Shown: positions 1 to 9,982 of the stretch, piece by piece
Layout: every line of letters starts with the position of its first letter
Numbering within the stretch: position 1 is the first letter of the stretch
Assembly: GCA_000697335.1 (NCBI GenBank)
Contig: JNEM01011954.1
Coordinates: forward strand, 1 to 19,699
Source of the DNA: Conidiobolus incongruus B7586
Taxonomy: Eukaryota; Entomophthoromycota; Entomophthoromycetes; Entomophthorales; Conidiobolaceae
Direction of reading: 5' to 3'
Length of the DNA: 19,699 bases
Position numbers and translations under genes: made by a program
The notes under the pieces: model-generated
Seen by the model: only the letters and a program-made list of their open reading frames with translations
Told to the model about the DNA's origin: nothing
Databases searched by the model: none

Positions 1-1334
1 TAAATTATATATTAGGTATTATTTAATAAATTAATTTTAAATTAATTAAAATTATAAGAATAATATAACATATATAAAATATTAATTTAATTAACTAAAA
101 TAATTAAAGTAATTTTATAAAGCATTAGATTGATCTTAGTAAAGTATTTGAATTTCGGATTGTATTTTTAAAAATTATGATTAAATTATCAAGAGTATTT
201 TTTTTATAAGCTATTGGTTAATATATATCAAACTATTTTGAATAAACTAACAATATAAAATTGATAATGATTAATATAAGTTAAAATACTTTTACATAGA
301 ATAAAACTTTCTATTCACAGTGAGTAATGATAAAACTAAATAAATACTCTAACTGATACAAAAATATAAATAAAAGGGAATATTGGAGAAAAAGTATGTA
401 ACCAAAAATTTGTTAGATTGCAGAAATTAATTTAGAATTATTATAAATAATTGAAAAAATAGGTTAAATTTATTAAGCTGTGATTTTGAAATTTACAAAT
501 CAATTATTAATACCTAACTCCAATGATGCAATTGCCTAGTGCCTCTAACTGTTAATGTGTAATTAATGATTCAAGCTGATTTGGTAGAGTAAATAGATAC
601 TCTCTCTAACCTTTTGTTACAATATTTTAGGGCCTATAAATTTTTTTGTTTTTCTATCAAGGTTATTCTAATTTTGAATAATACCTATTATTATACATTT
701 TAAGTATGTATTCAATCAAATTTATTAATGATTATACCAAAGTATTTTATATTTATAATTAATTTTTGAATATTATTAATTAATAATAAAATTATATTAA
801 ATATATACTATTCATATTATTCAAATAACTATTTTTATATTTTAAGAATAGTATTATTACGTTGAATAACAATAGAAATCGAATATATTGCTTAAAAAAT
901 ATTTCTGATAATTTAGAATTACAAAAGTATCGTCTATTGTATCGTCTATTTTGGATTTAAAAATTATATAAATTATTTGATTAATAATATTTTGGTAACC
1001 TATTATTTGTGACAATATTTTAATTTCAATATTATAAAGTACTTTGTTATGTCAGATTTTATTTTAATATTCACGAGGTTTATAAATTATTTATAGATTT
1101 TGTAGTTAGAATTATAGTTTTGATATAATTATTAAATTTCACATTTTGGTAAATTTCATTTTATTGATAATTCTTAATTTTGGATAATTAAAAATTAAAG
1201 AATTTGATCCCATAATCCTAATAATTTAATATATATTCCAATCAAATCCAAAACCAAATCCAATTCATTTCATTTCATTTTTAATTCCAATACAAACTTA
1301 TTAATAAACCAACTTACAAATACAGTTATTCGAA
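1..1334. other. AT-rich intergenic DNA and leader of the acetyltransferase gene
   Basis: No open frame with protein-like composition is visible on either strand, and nothing folds as a tRNA. The last 190 or so bases before the start codon at 1335 contain no ATG. From about 1237 they switch to a C/A-rich, G-poor composition with repeated CAAATCC and TTCATTTCATT units, which looks like a 5' untranslated leader. A weak TATA-like run (TTAATATATATTCC) lies near 1226-1239. No conserved element is recognised in 1-1140. Confidence 0.6.
927..950. repeat. Perfect 12-bp tandem duplication
   Basis: The 12-mer GTATCGTCTATT occurs twice back to back (927-938 and 939-950). It is short and non-coding and probably arose by slippage or local duplication. 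It stands out because it contains C and G in an almost pure A/T background. Confidence 0.85.
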
Positions 1335-2690
1335 ATGGGAGGACATGGAGGAACTCCATTAGACCAAATCCCTATGGAAGTAATTCAAGTAGATCCCAAT
1401 GATGTAAAAACCAACATCAGCCTCATTAAACCAGGTTGCACCTTATACGTTGAAAAAGAAGATGGTGGCGAAACTTTGCATAGACCAGCTCAAGTTTTAT
1501 ATGTTCAAAATCCTATGGATCCTGTTAACATCCGACTTTATGTTCACTATCATCGCTTCAATAAACGTCTTGATGAATGGGTACAAATTGACAGAGTTGA
1601 CTTTAGTAGAGGTATTGAATTCCCAAAACCGGAACCTGAAGGAACGCCAAATAAGAACAAGAGTAATAAAAAGAAAGCTAAATCCAACCAAAAGAAAGGA
1701 AGAAGCCAAGAGCTAATTCAACAAAGTTTGGAAGATGAAACCGATAGTGAAACGGTGTCCGAAATGACCAATGATGATGACGAAAACACAAAGAAGCGCA
1801 AGACTCCAGTTCGTCATGGATCAATGAGAGCTCATACTGATAATTTGGCCAAGGTCAAAAATTTAAACAAGATTCAAATTGGAGAATACGAAGTGGAGAC
1901 TTGGTATTTTAGCCCATATCCTGAAGATTTTGCATTTTCTCCTATTGTTTATATTTGTGAATTTTGTCTGTCTTATTATAACGATTTGGTTGCTTATCAA
2001 AGACATCGTACCAAATGCACCCTCTTACATCCTCCAGGTAATGAAATATATCGTCATGAAGGCCATTCATTCTTTGAGATTGATGGTAAAAAACAAAGAA
2101 CTTATTGTGAAAATCTCTGTCTGCTCTCTAAACTCTTTTTGGATCACAAAACCCTCTACTATGCTATCGACCCTTTCTTATTCTACATCCTCACTAAACA
2201 GGATGAAAAGGGTCATCACCTCGTTGGTTACTTCTCTAAAGAGAAAAACAGTCCCCAAAACTATAATGTTGCATGTATTTTAACTTTGCCTCAATATCAA
2301 CGTATGGGTTATGGCCGATACTTGATCCAATTTTCTTATGAGCTTAGTAAAATAGAAAAGAAAACAGGTAGTCCTGAAAAGCCTCTCTCTGATCTTGGTC
2401 TTATGGGATATCGTGCATATTGGTATGAAGTATTAATCAATCTCTTGAGAAATATGCAAACAACCACTATTGATGCCCTTAGTAAAGAAACTAGTATTAC
2501 GCCAGAAGATATTCGGACCACGCTCCTTGAGAAGGAGGCACTTAAAACATTCAAGGGAAACTATGTGATATATTTGAAAAAGGATGACTTGGACAAGTAT
2601 GCCAAATTGAGTAAAAAGAAGCGCCTCAACGTTGATCCCTCTAAAATTAAATGGACTCCTCCTTTGTTATTGGATTACTTAAAGCATTGA
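1335..2690 (+). CDS. ESA1: MYST-family histone acetyltransferase, Esa1/Tip60 (KAT5) type
   Basis: Intronless, 451 residues, close to yeast Esa1 in length. A Tudor-knot/chromo-barrel domain spans about residues 28-92 (ending DEWVQIDRVDF). A lysine-rich, then acidic, linker follows at about 100-175, and the MYST catalytic domain fills about 180-445. It has the C2HC zinc finger (C208, C211, H224, C228), the lysine that is autoacetylated in the family (K272 in HKTLYY), the catalytic cysteine (C314 in NVACILTLP), the acetyl-CoA loop QRMGYG (322-327) and the general-base glutamate (E348 in EKPLSDLG). In fungi Esa1 is the catalytic subunit of NuA4/piccolo, acetylating H4 and H2A in transcription and DNA repair in the nucleus. 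The chromo-barrel plus these motifs favours Esa1 over Sas2, Sas3 or MOF. The start has a good context (GAAATGG) and an ATG-free leader. All key residues are present. Confidence 0.97.
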   Translation: MGGHGGTPLDQIPMEVIQVDPNDVKTNISLIKPGCTLYVEKEDGGETLHRPAQVLYVQNPMDPVNIRLYVHYHRFNKRLDEWVQIDRVDFSRGIEFPKPEPEGTPNKNKSNKKKAKSNQKKGRSQELIQQSLEDETDSETVSEMTNDDDENTKKRKTPVRHGSMRAHTDNLAKVKNLNKIQIGEYEVETWYFSPYPEDFAFSPIVYICEFCLSYYNDLVAYQRHRTKCTLLHPPGNEIYRHEGHSFFEIDGKKQRTYCENLCLLSKLFLDHKTLYYAIDPFLFYILTKQDEKGHHLVGYFSKEKNSPQNYNVACILTLPQYQRMGYGRYLIQFSYELSKIEKKTGSPEKPLSDLGLMGYRAYWYEVLINLLRNMQTTTIDALSKETSITPEDIRTTLLEKEALKTFKGNYVIYLKKDDLDKYAKLSKKKRLNVDPSKIKWTPPLLLDYLKH

Positions 2691-2985
2691 CATTTGTATT
2701 ATATTTTTCATCTTTATTCATTAAAGAATTACATATTATTTAACTTTTTATTTTCGTTATTGAATATTTGACTTAAAATATTTTACTCAATATTTCTGAT
2801 TATAGAAAATTTGCACTGTCTTATTTTTATAATATTGAATTTAACAATATACTTTTTCAAACTAACATATTTTATGAATGATTCTTTACACTGATGATTT
2901 ATTTGATTAAAATATTATACATGTTTTAATATTATAAAAAATATTTGTTTAATCAATCAATTAAATAAAATTTTACATTAATCAT

Positions 2986-4245
2986 CTATAAATCTAGTTC
3001 AGGATCATAATCTGAAATTAAATTCAATTTACATGATATAATGGAAGATTTAAGTTCTGCTTTTCTTGCGACTGCAATAGGAATTCCATTCATTTTTAAG
3101 AAAGATTCTGGACACTGGAAAGGAACTCGAATTTTATCCTTTTTAGTTCTATCCAAAGGATTGAGATATCCAGGCCAGTTGACTATGTCTGATATCAATT
3201 TGAATAAATCAATGGATTCAAGGAGATCACCTAGCTGTCTTCGACGTCTACATCCTATTCCAAGTCCTAATAGTCCATTACATGGTCTGGTAGTAGTTGT
3301 TGGAGCAGAAACTGTGGTTGGGGTAGGCGTAAGGGTTGGAATTGAGCTTGGTACTACAATTGTTGTAGGAGGAGTATTAGAATCCACTGGCGGCATATTC
3401 ACAGACCAACGTGGATAATCATAACAATACCCATCCACAGTAGGATCAAAAACTGAGCTTGGAGGCACACCGTAAATAGCCATGTTAACATCTGCATCAG
3501 GGAAACTTTCATGGCCGTCTGGATTACGTTTCTGCCACTCTCTCCAGATTAAATCAATAAATACATGATGTAGCCAAAAGATTGGATCAGCTGGTGAGTG
3601 CATGTAACTCATATCTCCACTATCTCCCCCAATTCCAACGTGAATTGAGCCATGAGGTGCAGACTCTATATCCTGTCTGAAGCCCTCATAACCAAGATTA
3701 ATGTTAATGAAATTGTTGATTGACTGAGCACTGTGCCATGCAGGGATTTTTGTACCACCATTGAAATATCTACTTACGCAATGTGGACTGGGAATGTTTG
3801 TTCTCCAGCCAGAAAATGGCCCATCTGAAATGCATCCCCCAGTTTTTAACGGACCACCATTACCACCCATATAATTTGGTTGAAATATCCTACTATTCTC
3901 AGGTGCTTGAGAATCACGGGACCAGTCCCAATAAGGCAGCATAATGTCTGGATTGATTTTTTGCAACTCGATTTCGAATTTTCTTAGATAGACACGATGC
4001 CATGGAAAAAAATTTGGTGAACCATGAGCACCACTTCCAACATTATAGTGAATCAAGGTAAAATTACTGTAAATATTGTTCTCAGCATTATTATTATACA
4101 ACTGATTCAGAGCTGCATGAAACGCATTCCGATCTGCATCAGACATAGTGAGATAGTTTGGACGAATGCGGATTCCATTAGGACATCCTTGACTTGCACT
4201 AGATAGAATTGATGCAGCAACTAAAATTAAATGAGCAACCTTCAT
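2986..4245 (-). CDS. Secreted tyrosinase (type-3 copper oxidase)
   Basis: Intronless, 419 residues. An N-terminal hydrophobic signal peptide (about 1-19) ends in SSASQG, so the enzyme should be secreted or wall-directed. The CuA site is H66, H74 and H83, with the family block FFPWHRVYLRKFE. The CuB site is H198, H202 and the HH pair at 226/227 in SPADPIFWLHH. Family members oxidise monophenols and o-diphenols to quinones, for instance in melanin formation. After the catalytic core (to about 290) come a Pro/Thr-rich linker (about 291-321), a Cys-flanked Gly-rich patch, a tetra-arginine at 333-336 that could be a Kex2/furin-like cleavage site, and an 83-residue tail with two cysteines. Such C-terminal extensions often cap the active site of fungal tyrosinases; that role here is inference. 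The usual DRxW after CuB reads D231-L-I-W. It converges on the acetyltransferase gene. Confidence 0.93.
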   Translation of the reverse strand: MKVAHLILVAASILSSASQGCPNGIRIRPNYLTMSDADRNAFHAALNQLYNNNAENNIYSNFTLIHYNVGSGAHGSPNFFPWHRVYLRKFEIELQKINPDIMLPYWDWSRDSQAPENSRIFQPNYMGGNGGPLKTGGCISDGPFSGWRTNIPSPHCVSRYFNGGTKIPAWHSAQSINNFININLGYEGFRQDIESAPHGSIHVGIGGDSGDMSYMHSPADPIFWLHHVFIDLIWREWQKRNPDGHESFPDADVNMAIYGVPPSSVFDPTVDGYCYDYPRWSVNMPPVDSNTPPTTIVVPSSIPTLTPTPTTVSAPTTTTRPCNGLLGLGIGCRRRRQLGDLLESIDLFKLISDIVNWPGYLNPLDRTKKDKIRVPFQCPESFLKMNGIPIAVARKAELKSSIISCKLNLISDYDPELDL

Positions 4246-4312
4246 ACCAATATTAAATTAAATTAAATTATAAATACACAATTGAAACTTAATAATAAAG
4301 GATCATAATCTT

Positions 4313-4324
4313 CTTTATATAAAG
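4313..4324 (-). promoter_or_regulatory. Palindromic TATA box of the tyrosinase gene
   Basis: CTTTATATAAAG is a perfect 12-bp palindrome containing TATATAAAG. It lies 68-79 bases upstream of the tyrosinase start codon on the minus strand, a normal distance for a fungal TATA element. The leader between is AT-rich and contains an ATTAA pentanucleotide run (4252-4270). Confidence 0.6.
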
Positions 4325-4886
4325 AGATGGATAGGTTTACAACAATTTTTTGATCCATTAGGAGAATAAATATGATAAATCAAGATATAACTAATACAGA
4401 ATAGTTTATATTTTCAAAATTCTCAAAAAGGATTAAAAAGAATCTTTAAAATAATATTGGTATTTTTTTAAACACTAGTATTTTAGAATTTAATCTCCTT
4501 AAACTCTTTGAAACTAGTTTTAATCGTTTAATATTATCTTTTTTTCAGTTCATATTATCACAATTTTCAATCTACTCATTAATTTTTTCAAATTATTTTC
4601 AGTCTTTAAAAATAAGGAGACTCTAATAATTGTGGAGAAAGGCGGTAACAAGGAGCTTTAAATTTACGCAATCAATTCAGTAAATTATTAAAATATTAAA
4701 AGATTATAGCAATCTATACTTATTAAAAGGTTGAATTTATCATAATATATTTATTAAATAAATTATTGATAAAAATATCTAATATATATTATGATACTTT
4801 TGGTTAATATCTTAAATTTGGAACCTTCAATTATAATTTCGAATTTAATAAAATACTAAATTTTTCATTAATTAAAATTTTCTTAA

Positions 4887-4904
4887 AATAATAATAATAA
4901 TAAT
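4887..4904. repeat. (AAT)6 microsatellite
   Basis: Six uninterrupted AAT units in non-coding DNA. Confidence 0.9.
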
Positions 4905-6274
4905 CTTATTATTAGTAATTATAGAATTTTAAAAACATATTATTTTCCAATTAAAATAAAATATATGATATCATTTTATTATAAATAATTAAATTTATTT
5001 AATTTATTCCTTGTTTTATTATCATTTTTAATCAAAATAATTTTTTGTAAAAATAATATTTCTAATTTAGGAATTGACAGATAATTTTTATAGATGTCAT
5101 ATTTATTATCTTAATAATTAAATCCATTTGATAGTTAAAGAGAAATATTGATAATTTAAATTATTTATTGTTTTATAAGAATATTAATAAGGTGCTAATA
5201 TAATTACAGCCATTAAAAGGTTATATATTATTGAATCTTTCAACACAGTTTAAATATGGTTACCTTTATTTTTTATATATTACTAATTAATTTTTATCTC
5301 AATCTGAATTTCAACTCAACTTTGAACATTATGGATCAAGTATAGCATAAAAATTAATAGAAAATTAAGCTGAAACCTAAAATATTTCTTAGTTGACAAT
5401 CAATTGAATTATAAAATATGTATTTGTAATTGATATTTTGACTTAAAATAAAAAATATATTGCCACATTTATCATCAAGTATTGTTACTTAATAGGTGTT
5501 TCCAAAATATGTTTAGATATTCATTATAATATTGTTCCATTCTATTTATTTTTTTTGTATCACAATATAATTATTCACTTTAGACACTTCTTCCAATACT
5601 AATATATTTTTAATAACCAAGCGATTTGTATGGATAGCTAATATAATGAAGATAAAGTGGATTTGATTTGGGCATTAGTAAAGCTCCATTCCGAGTGATG
5701 CAATTAGTGGATGATGGAATTTCAAGATCAAGAGTTTAATCCGAAATATAATCAGTTAATAAAGATCAGATAATATTCTTATTATTAATCTTTTTCTTAT
5801 TTGTAATATTTAATACAAAATCATATATTATAGTGAAACAACTATTAAAATTACCATCTCATTATTGGGTTAAAAATCTTGATAATGCATAAAATTTTAA
5901 ATATAAATATGATTAAAATAGTAATAAATGACACGATATAAAACGATCGAATCATAGTAATAATAGTTGTAATTGTTGCATTTCAAAATTAAGCGTCTAT
6001 CTCGATTCCATAGTTAAGGCAATACTATTTGTTAGATTGTATCTTTCACTGAATCAACTATTCAAATAAGCTTATTAATAAATAATTTACTAAATCATAT
6101 TACAAGCACTTTTCTAACAATGATCTTTATATATAAAACTTATAAATTACAACTTAATGATTAATGTAACTAAATATTATTAAATAGTTTATTCAAAATT
6201 TCTGATATATCTAAACTTCATTATTTTTCATCAAATTCAACTGAATTTATTAGTTATCATGCTTATCCAAAACA

Positions 6275-6292
6275 ATTATTATTATTATTATT
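6275..6292. repeat. (ATT)6 microsatellite
   Basis: Six uninterrupted ATT units in non-coding DNA upstream of the phosphotransferase gene. Confidence 0.9.
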
Positions 6293-6917
6293 TTCACTAA
6301 AAATTCAACTCTAAAAATTTTAATAATAAAAATCATTAATATATAAACAATCATTAGATAAAATTAAGTATAGTTATCGAATGATTTCATAATTAATAAA
6401 TTTAAGAAATACATAATATTTCAATAGCATTATGAGAACCTCTCAATTTTATTAAAAATTCATTTTTATCATATTTTTTTTATTTTGCATTGAATTAATT
6501 TAGGTTAATTGTGTGACAAGCTAAGCCCATTCAATTTATGAATTTGTTTTCATTTATTTTATATTATTATAATTTTAGTTGATATTTAATATCATTTTTA
6601 TAAAATAAGATTCTTAAGATTATATTAAAAAAATAATAATAGAGCTTGAAAAAATTAAAAATAAATCATGTTCTAAATTTTACCTTAAATCTTTCGGATA
6701 ATTCAATAAAACTTGGAGTTGAAACCACGTTGCAAATAAACAGGTGAATTTAATGAGTAAATTGATAAACTTAATTGTGTACACATTTAAAGATCATTCA
6801 TAAATAAATTAAAACTTATAACACATCCCATAAAGCTAATAATTGTACTTAATTAATATTAAGTTACTGCTTGTTAGAATAGAATTAATAACATTGTTAA
6901 TTAAATATTGTTAAAAA

Positions 6918-8450
6918 ATGGCGATTATTCCTGACGATTTAAAGCCCAACCTCTTAAAATACAAATATAACGGTGTTGATAAGTCACTCCTCTCCAGATA
7001 TGTCTTAGGACCTTACTGGAATTGGCTCGTATCTCTCTTTCCTACTACTATGGCGTAAGTTGATCGCTTTTGTATATCAATTACCAATCTCTAACCAATT
7101 TTATCAATTCTAGCCCTAATTTGATCACTCTTATGGGTTTAATCTGCATATTTGCTAACTTTGCTTTACAACTTTATTATGATCCCGAATGGGTTAGCGC
7201 TGCTCCCAAATGGGTCTATGTCTCGTAATTAACTTCACTATAGTTTACCAAATATACATATTGATTTCAACATATTTAGATATGGCATCGGTTTATGGAT
7301 TTACGCTTCATTTGACGCTATTGACGGTAAGCAAGCTAGAAGAACTGGAACTTCAGGTCCTCTTGGAGAGTTATTTGATCACAGTAAGTTGTAATTTAAT
7401 AAAATATATATTGAAGTATTTATTAATTTTGAATTTAAAATTTTCTAGGTTGCGATGCTATTAACACTATTGTAAATTTAATTTAAGAAAAATCTTAAAA
7501 AATCAATCTAATATAACTATTTTAGTTTGTTGCCCTTTTAATGGCTTCCGCTGCTAACATGGGAATGTCTTGGTTAACTGCTTCCTCTATTTTAGTTGGT
7601 AAATTCAAATCAAATATTCTATCTAACCAGTTTATTGATTGTATTTTTACAATTTTAGCTCTTACTAATTTCTTCTTGTCTACTTGGGAACAATATCACA
7701 CTGGTACCTTATATTTGAGTCATTTCAGTGGTCCTGTTGAGGGCATCTGTATAGCTGTTATTTTCTTGATCACTACTGGATTTACTGGCCCTCACTTCTG
7801 GTCCCAAGGATTCAAATCAACTTTGGGTCTTGTTGATTTACCTATCTTAGAAAAAGTACCTGATTATCCTATCAATTTGGTTGTCAGCTATATGTCCTTC
7901 ATCATCATGGCTTACAACGTATTGACTAGTATGTACAATGTACTCTCATACTGCGCCAAGAATGATAAATCTGTATTCGAAGCTTTATCTGGTCTCGTCC
8001 CCTTCACAACAGCTGCCCTCGCTACATATTTCTGGTTGAAAGCTTCTCCTTTTTTGATCACCAAGCATTTTATCATTTTCATGTTATTCATTGGAGCTAG
8101 CTTTGCTTACACCCTCTTATTCTTGATTTTGAACCATATTATCAAAGCTCCCTTCAAGTACTTCAATAGAATGTTCCTTCCTATCTTTTTCGGATGTCTC
8201 CAAGCTAATTCTGAAAACTGGTTCAAGATGTAATTAATTTTTACAATAATCATTAATTGAATTTATTAACCAAATTATCGATAGTTCTAGAATCTTCACC
8301 GAAGAACAAGAATGTTTTTTTGTCCTACTCTGCTTTGCCGGATCCATCGCCCAATATTTAATGACCACTTTCCAAGTCATCGATGAAATTTGTAGATATT
8401 TAGATATTTGGTGTCTCACTATTAAGCCCAAACTTAAGAAAGCTGAATAG
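6918..8450 (+). CDS. Choline/ethanolamine phosphotransferase (CDP-alcohol phosphotransferase), six exons
   Basis: My model joins 6918-7054, 7114-7224, 7280-7383, 7449-7471, 7526-8229 and 8291-8450. It gives 412 residues, the usual Cpt1/Ept1 length. The enzyme transfers phosphocholine or phosphoethanolamine from the CDP-alcohol to diacylglycerol, the last step of the Kennedy pathway in ER/Golgi membranes. The CDP-alcohol motif is complete: D95, D98-G99, A102-R103, G112, D116 and D120. N-terminal [22 protein letters not shown] and [10 protein letters not shown] are family signatures. The rest is a series of hydrophobic membrane segments, and the tail is lysine-rich (KPKLKKAE). Introns are 54-65 bases, all GTA...TAG. 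Exon 4 is only 23 bases and encodes D120. Sequence alone cannot tell choline from ethanolamine preference. Exon joins were fixed by frame and family match. Confidence 0.94.
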
Positions 8451-9982
8451 ATTATCCCAGTTGTAATTATTAATGTGAGTAAGTTAAATTTTTTCTTGCC
8501 TTTTTTTAGTGTTTTGTTATTGTTAATAAATTATTTTAAAAATATATTAAGCTTGCTTAATCAGATTACATGAAATATTATTTATAATATTTCAAACAGT
8601 TATATAAGCATAGTGCAAAATATAGAAATTTTTCATTTTTATTAAAATATGATATAACAATTAAATTTTTATCCTATTTAACTAAAACCCTAATTACTGA
8701 ATTATAATTGTGCAAGATTGAAAGAGAAAATGAAACAACACGTGGAACATTGAAAGTAATTATTATTGGTAGAGAATTACGAGTAAAGTGATTGGGTAAT
8801 CAATTACTAAGACCTTGTAAACAATAGAATATTTTAGAAATAAAGTTAATAATAAATAATAAAAACTGAATCGTTTTAATTTTAAAAATTAAAATATTAA
8901 AAATTTGAAATAAATTTCTTTGTTTCAATGATATCATTTGTTAAAATTATATATTATAATAGAAAGATCAATCAAATAATTTAAAATGATATAAAATATA
9001 ATTTAATAAGATGATTAACATCCGATTTCAATTATTTTGATATTTTTCCTTTTATATATGTAATATATCTCAAGTCAGCTAAATTAGTTCTATCCTGTGA
9101 TTGTCAATTAAAACGAATTGATTGAATTTTACTTATTGCTCGAGTTACAGAGAAAATTATAATATGTATTTGTTTAATTATATCTTTTTCTATTCATCAT
9201 ATTTATCTCTATTAATATCGTTTTTGATTCCTCATTTGATTCTATTGGGTATCAAATATTTTAATGTGAGTTTATTCTTTAAAAGTTTAATCATATTTAT
9301 TTTAAGTTATTGATAATTAACGTTTCGTAATTGGTTATTTAAAAAACTGTCTTGATTCTATGAAAGCATATCTGAATATAAGGTTTAATGGTTCATAGGT
9401 AATAAGTCCTATTTATACAGTTTATTGAGAATGAGATGATGAAAAAATTACTGAACGTTGAATTAATTCCTAGTGAATATAAATTAACAAACAACATCAA
9501 TTCAAATTATATTATATTAATTTAGTGGATAAAATCCTAGTTAATCTATTGTAATAATAGCTATTTTTAAAAGTTACTCGATGTTATTAATATAATCTCA
9601 ATATATCAGAAATTCACATAATCTAAATTTATATAAATTAATTATCAATTTAATAAAGTATGTTAAAATTCAATTAATATATATTTTATCACGATATTAT
9701 CTTTGATAATTTTACAATAACTATTAAGGATTTTAAAATATATAATTTATATTCATGATGTTATTATAAAAATTCAAAATTAATATTGAATTTCAATTAA
9801 AATAAATTTCATATTAATTTTAAAACACTACTAAACCTAAAAAAATTGACTAAAATCATGTGAAATTGAATAATTTAAAATTTCGTCCCCTAAGTTCAAC
9901 AAAATAACCATTTAATTATTAATTATAACTATAAAATTAGTTGGGTATATTAAATAACTTAATATAATATTAAAGCTAACAA
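8451..9982. other. AT-rich intergenic region
   Basis: It follows the phosphotransferase stop codon. A small less AT-rich island (about 8700-8830) contains a CACGTG E-box at 8739-8744 and an inverted CCAAT at about 8790, but no reading frame. A hydrophobic open frame at 9122-9313 has no ATG at its start and looks like AT-rich noise. A CATGTGAAAT element at 9857-9866 lies just upstream of the next gene. Confidence 0.55.
9857..9866 (+). promoter_or_regulatory. UAS-INO-like element (CATGTGAAAT)
   Basis: An exact match to the CATGTGAAAT core bound by Ino2/Ino4 in budding yeast at phospholipid genes. It lies 117 bases upstream of the proposed ATG at 9983. The yeast regulators are not expected in every fungal lineage and a ten-base match can occur by chance, so a function here is only a suggestion. 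Confidence 0.2.

Larger units (their letters stand above)
4246..6917. other. Gene-poor AT-rich intergenic region
   Basis: This 2.7-kb stretch separates the divergent tyrosinase and phosphotransferase genes. I find no frame with protein-like composition longer than about 30 codons and no RNA gene. The first 80 bases carry the tyrosinase leader and TATA box. The only less AT-rich island is about 5650-5740, which encodes a 27-codon open frame of no secure meaning. Trinucleotide runs occur at 4887-4904 and 6275-6292. Bases just before 6918 should hold the phosphotransferase promoter, but I see no clear TATA element. Confidence 0.6.

Noticed and set aside
480-640. Less AT-rich stretch considered as a tRNA or other small RNA gene
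   Set aside because: No paired A and B box, cloverleaf or known snRNA motif could be found on either strand.
3041-3418. Plus-strand open frame of 125 codons opposite tyrosinase
   Set aside because: It is antisense to the Pro/Thr-rich linker and tail of a clear tyrosinase, so it is a shadow of that gene.
7326-7331. Possible splice donor GTAAGC inside the phosphotransferase active-site motif
   Set aside because: Using it would remove most of the CDP-alcohol motif. Reading through gives the full DGKQARR sequence and joins correctly at the donor at 7384.
8234-8431. Minus-strand open frame opposite the end of the phosphotransferase
   Set aside because: It covers the last intron and final exon of the phosphotransferase, whose sense-strand frame has family similarity.
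8739-8744. CACGTG E-box with nearby inverted CCAAT
   Set aside because: One such six-base site is about what chance predicts in 20 kb, and no gene starts close by.
9122-9313. Open frame of 63 codons, strongly hydrophobic (Tyr/Phe/Leu/Ile)
   Set aside because: It begins at TTG rather than ATG, has the composition expected from translated A/T-rich DNA, and has no splice partners or family resemblance.
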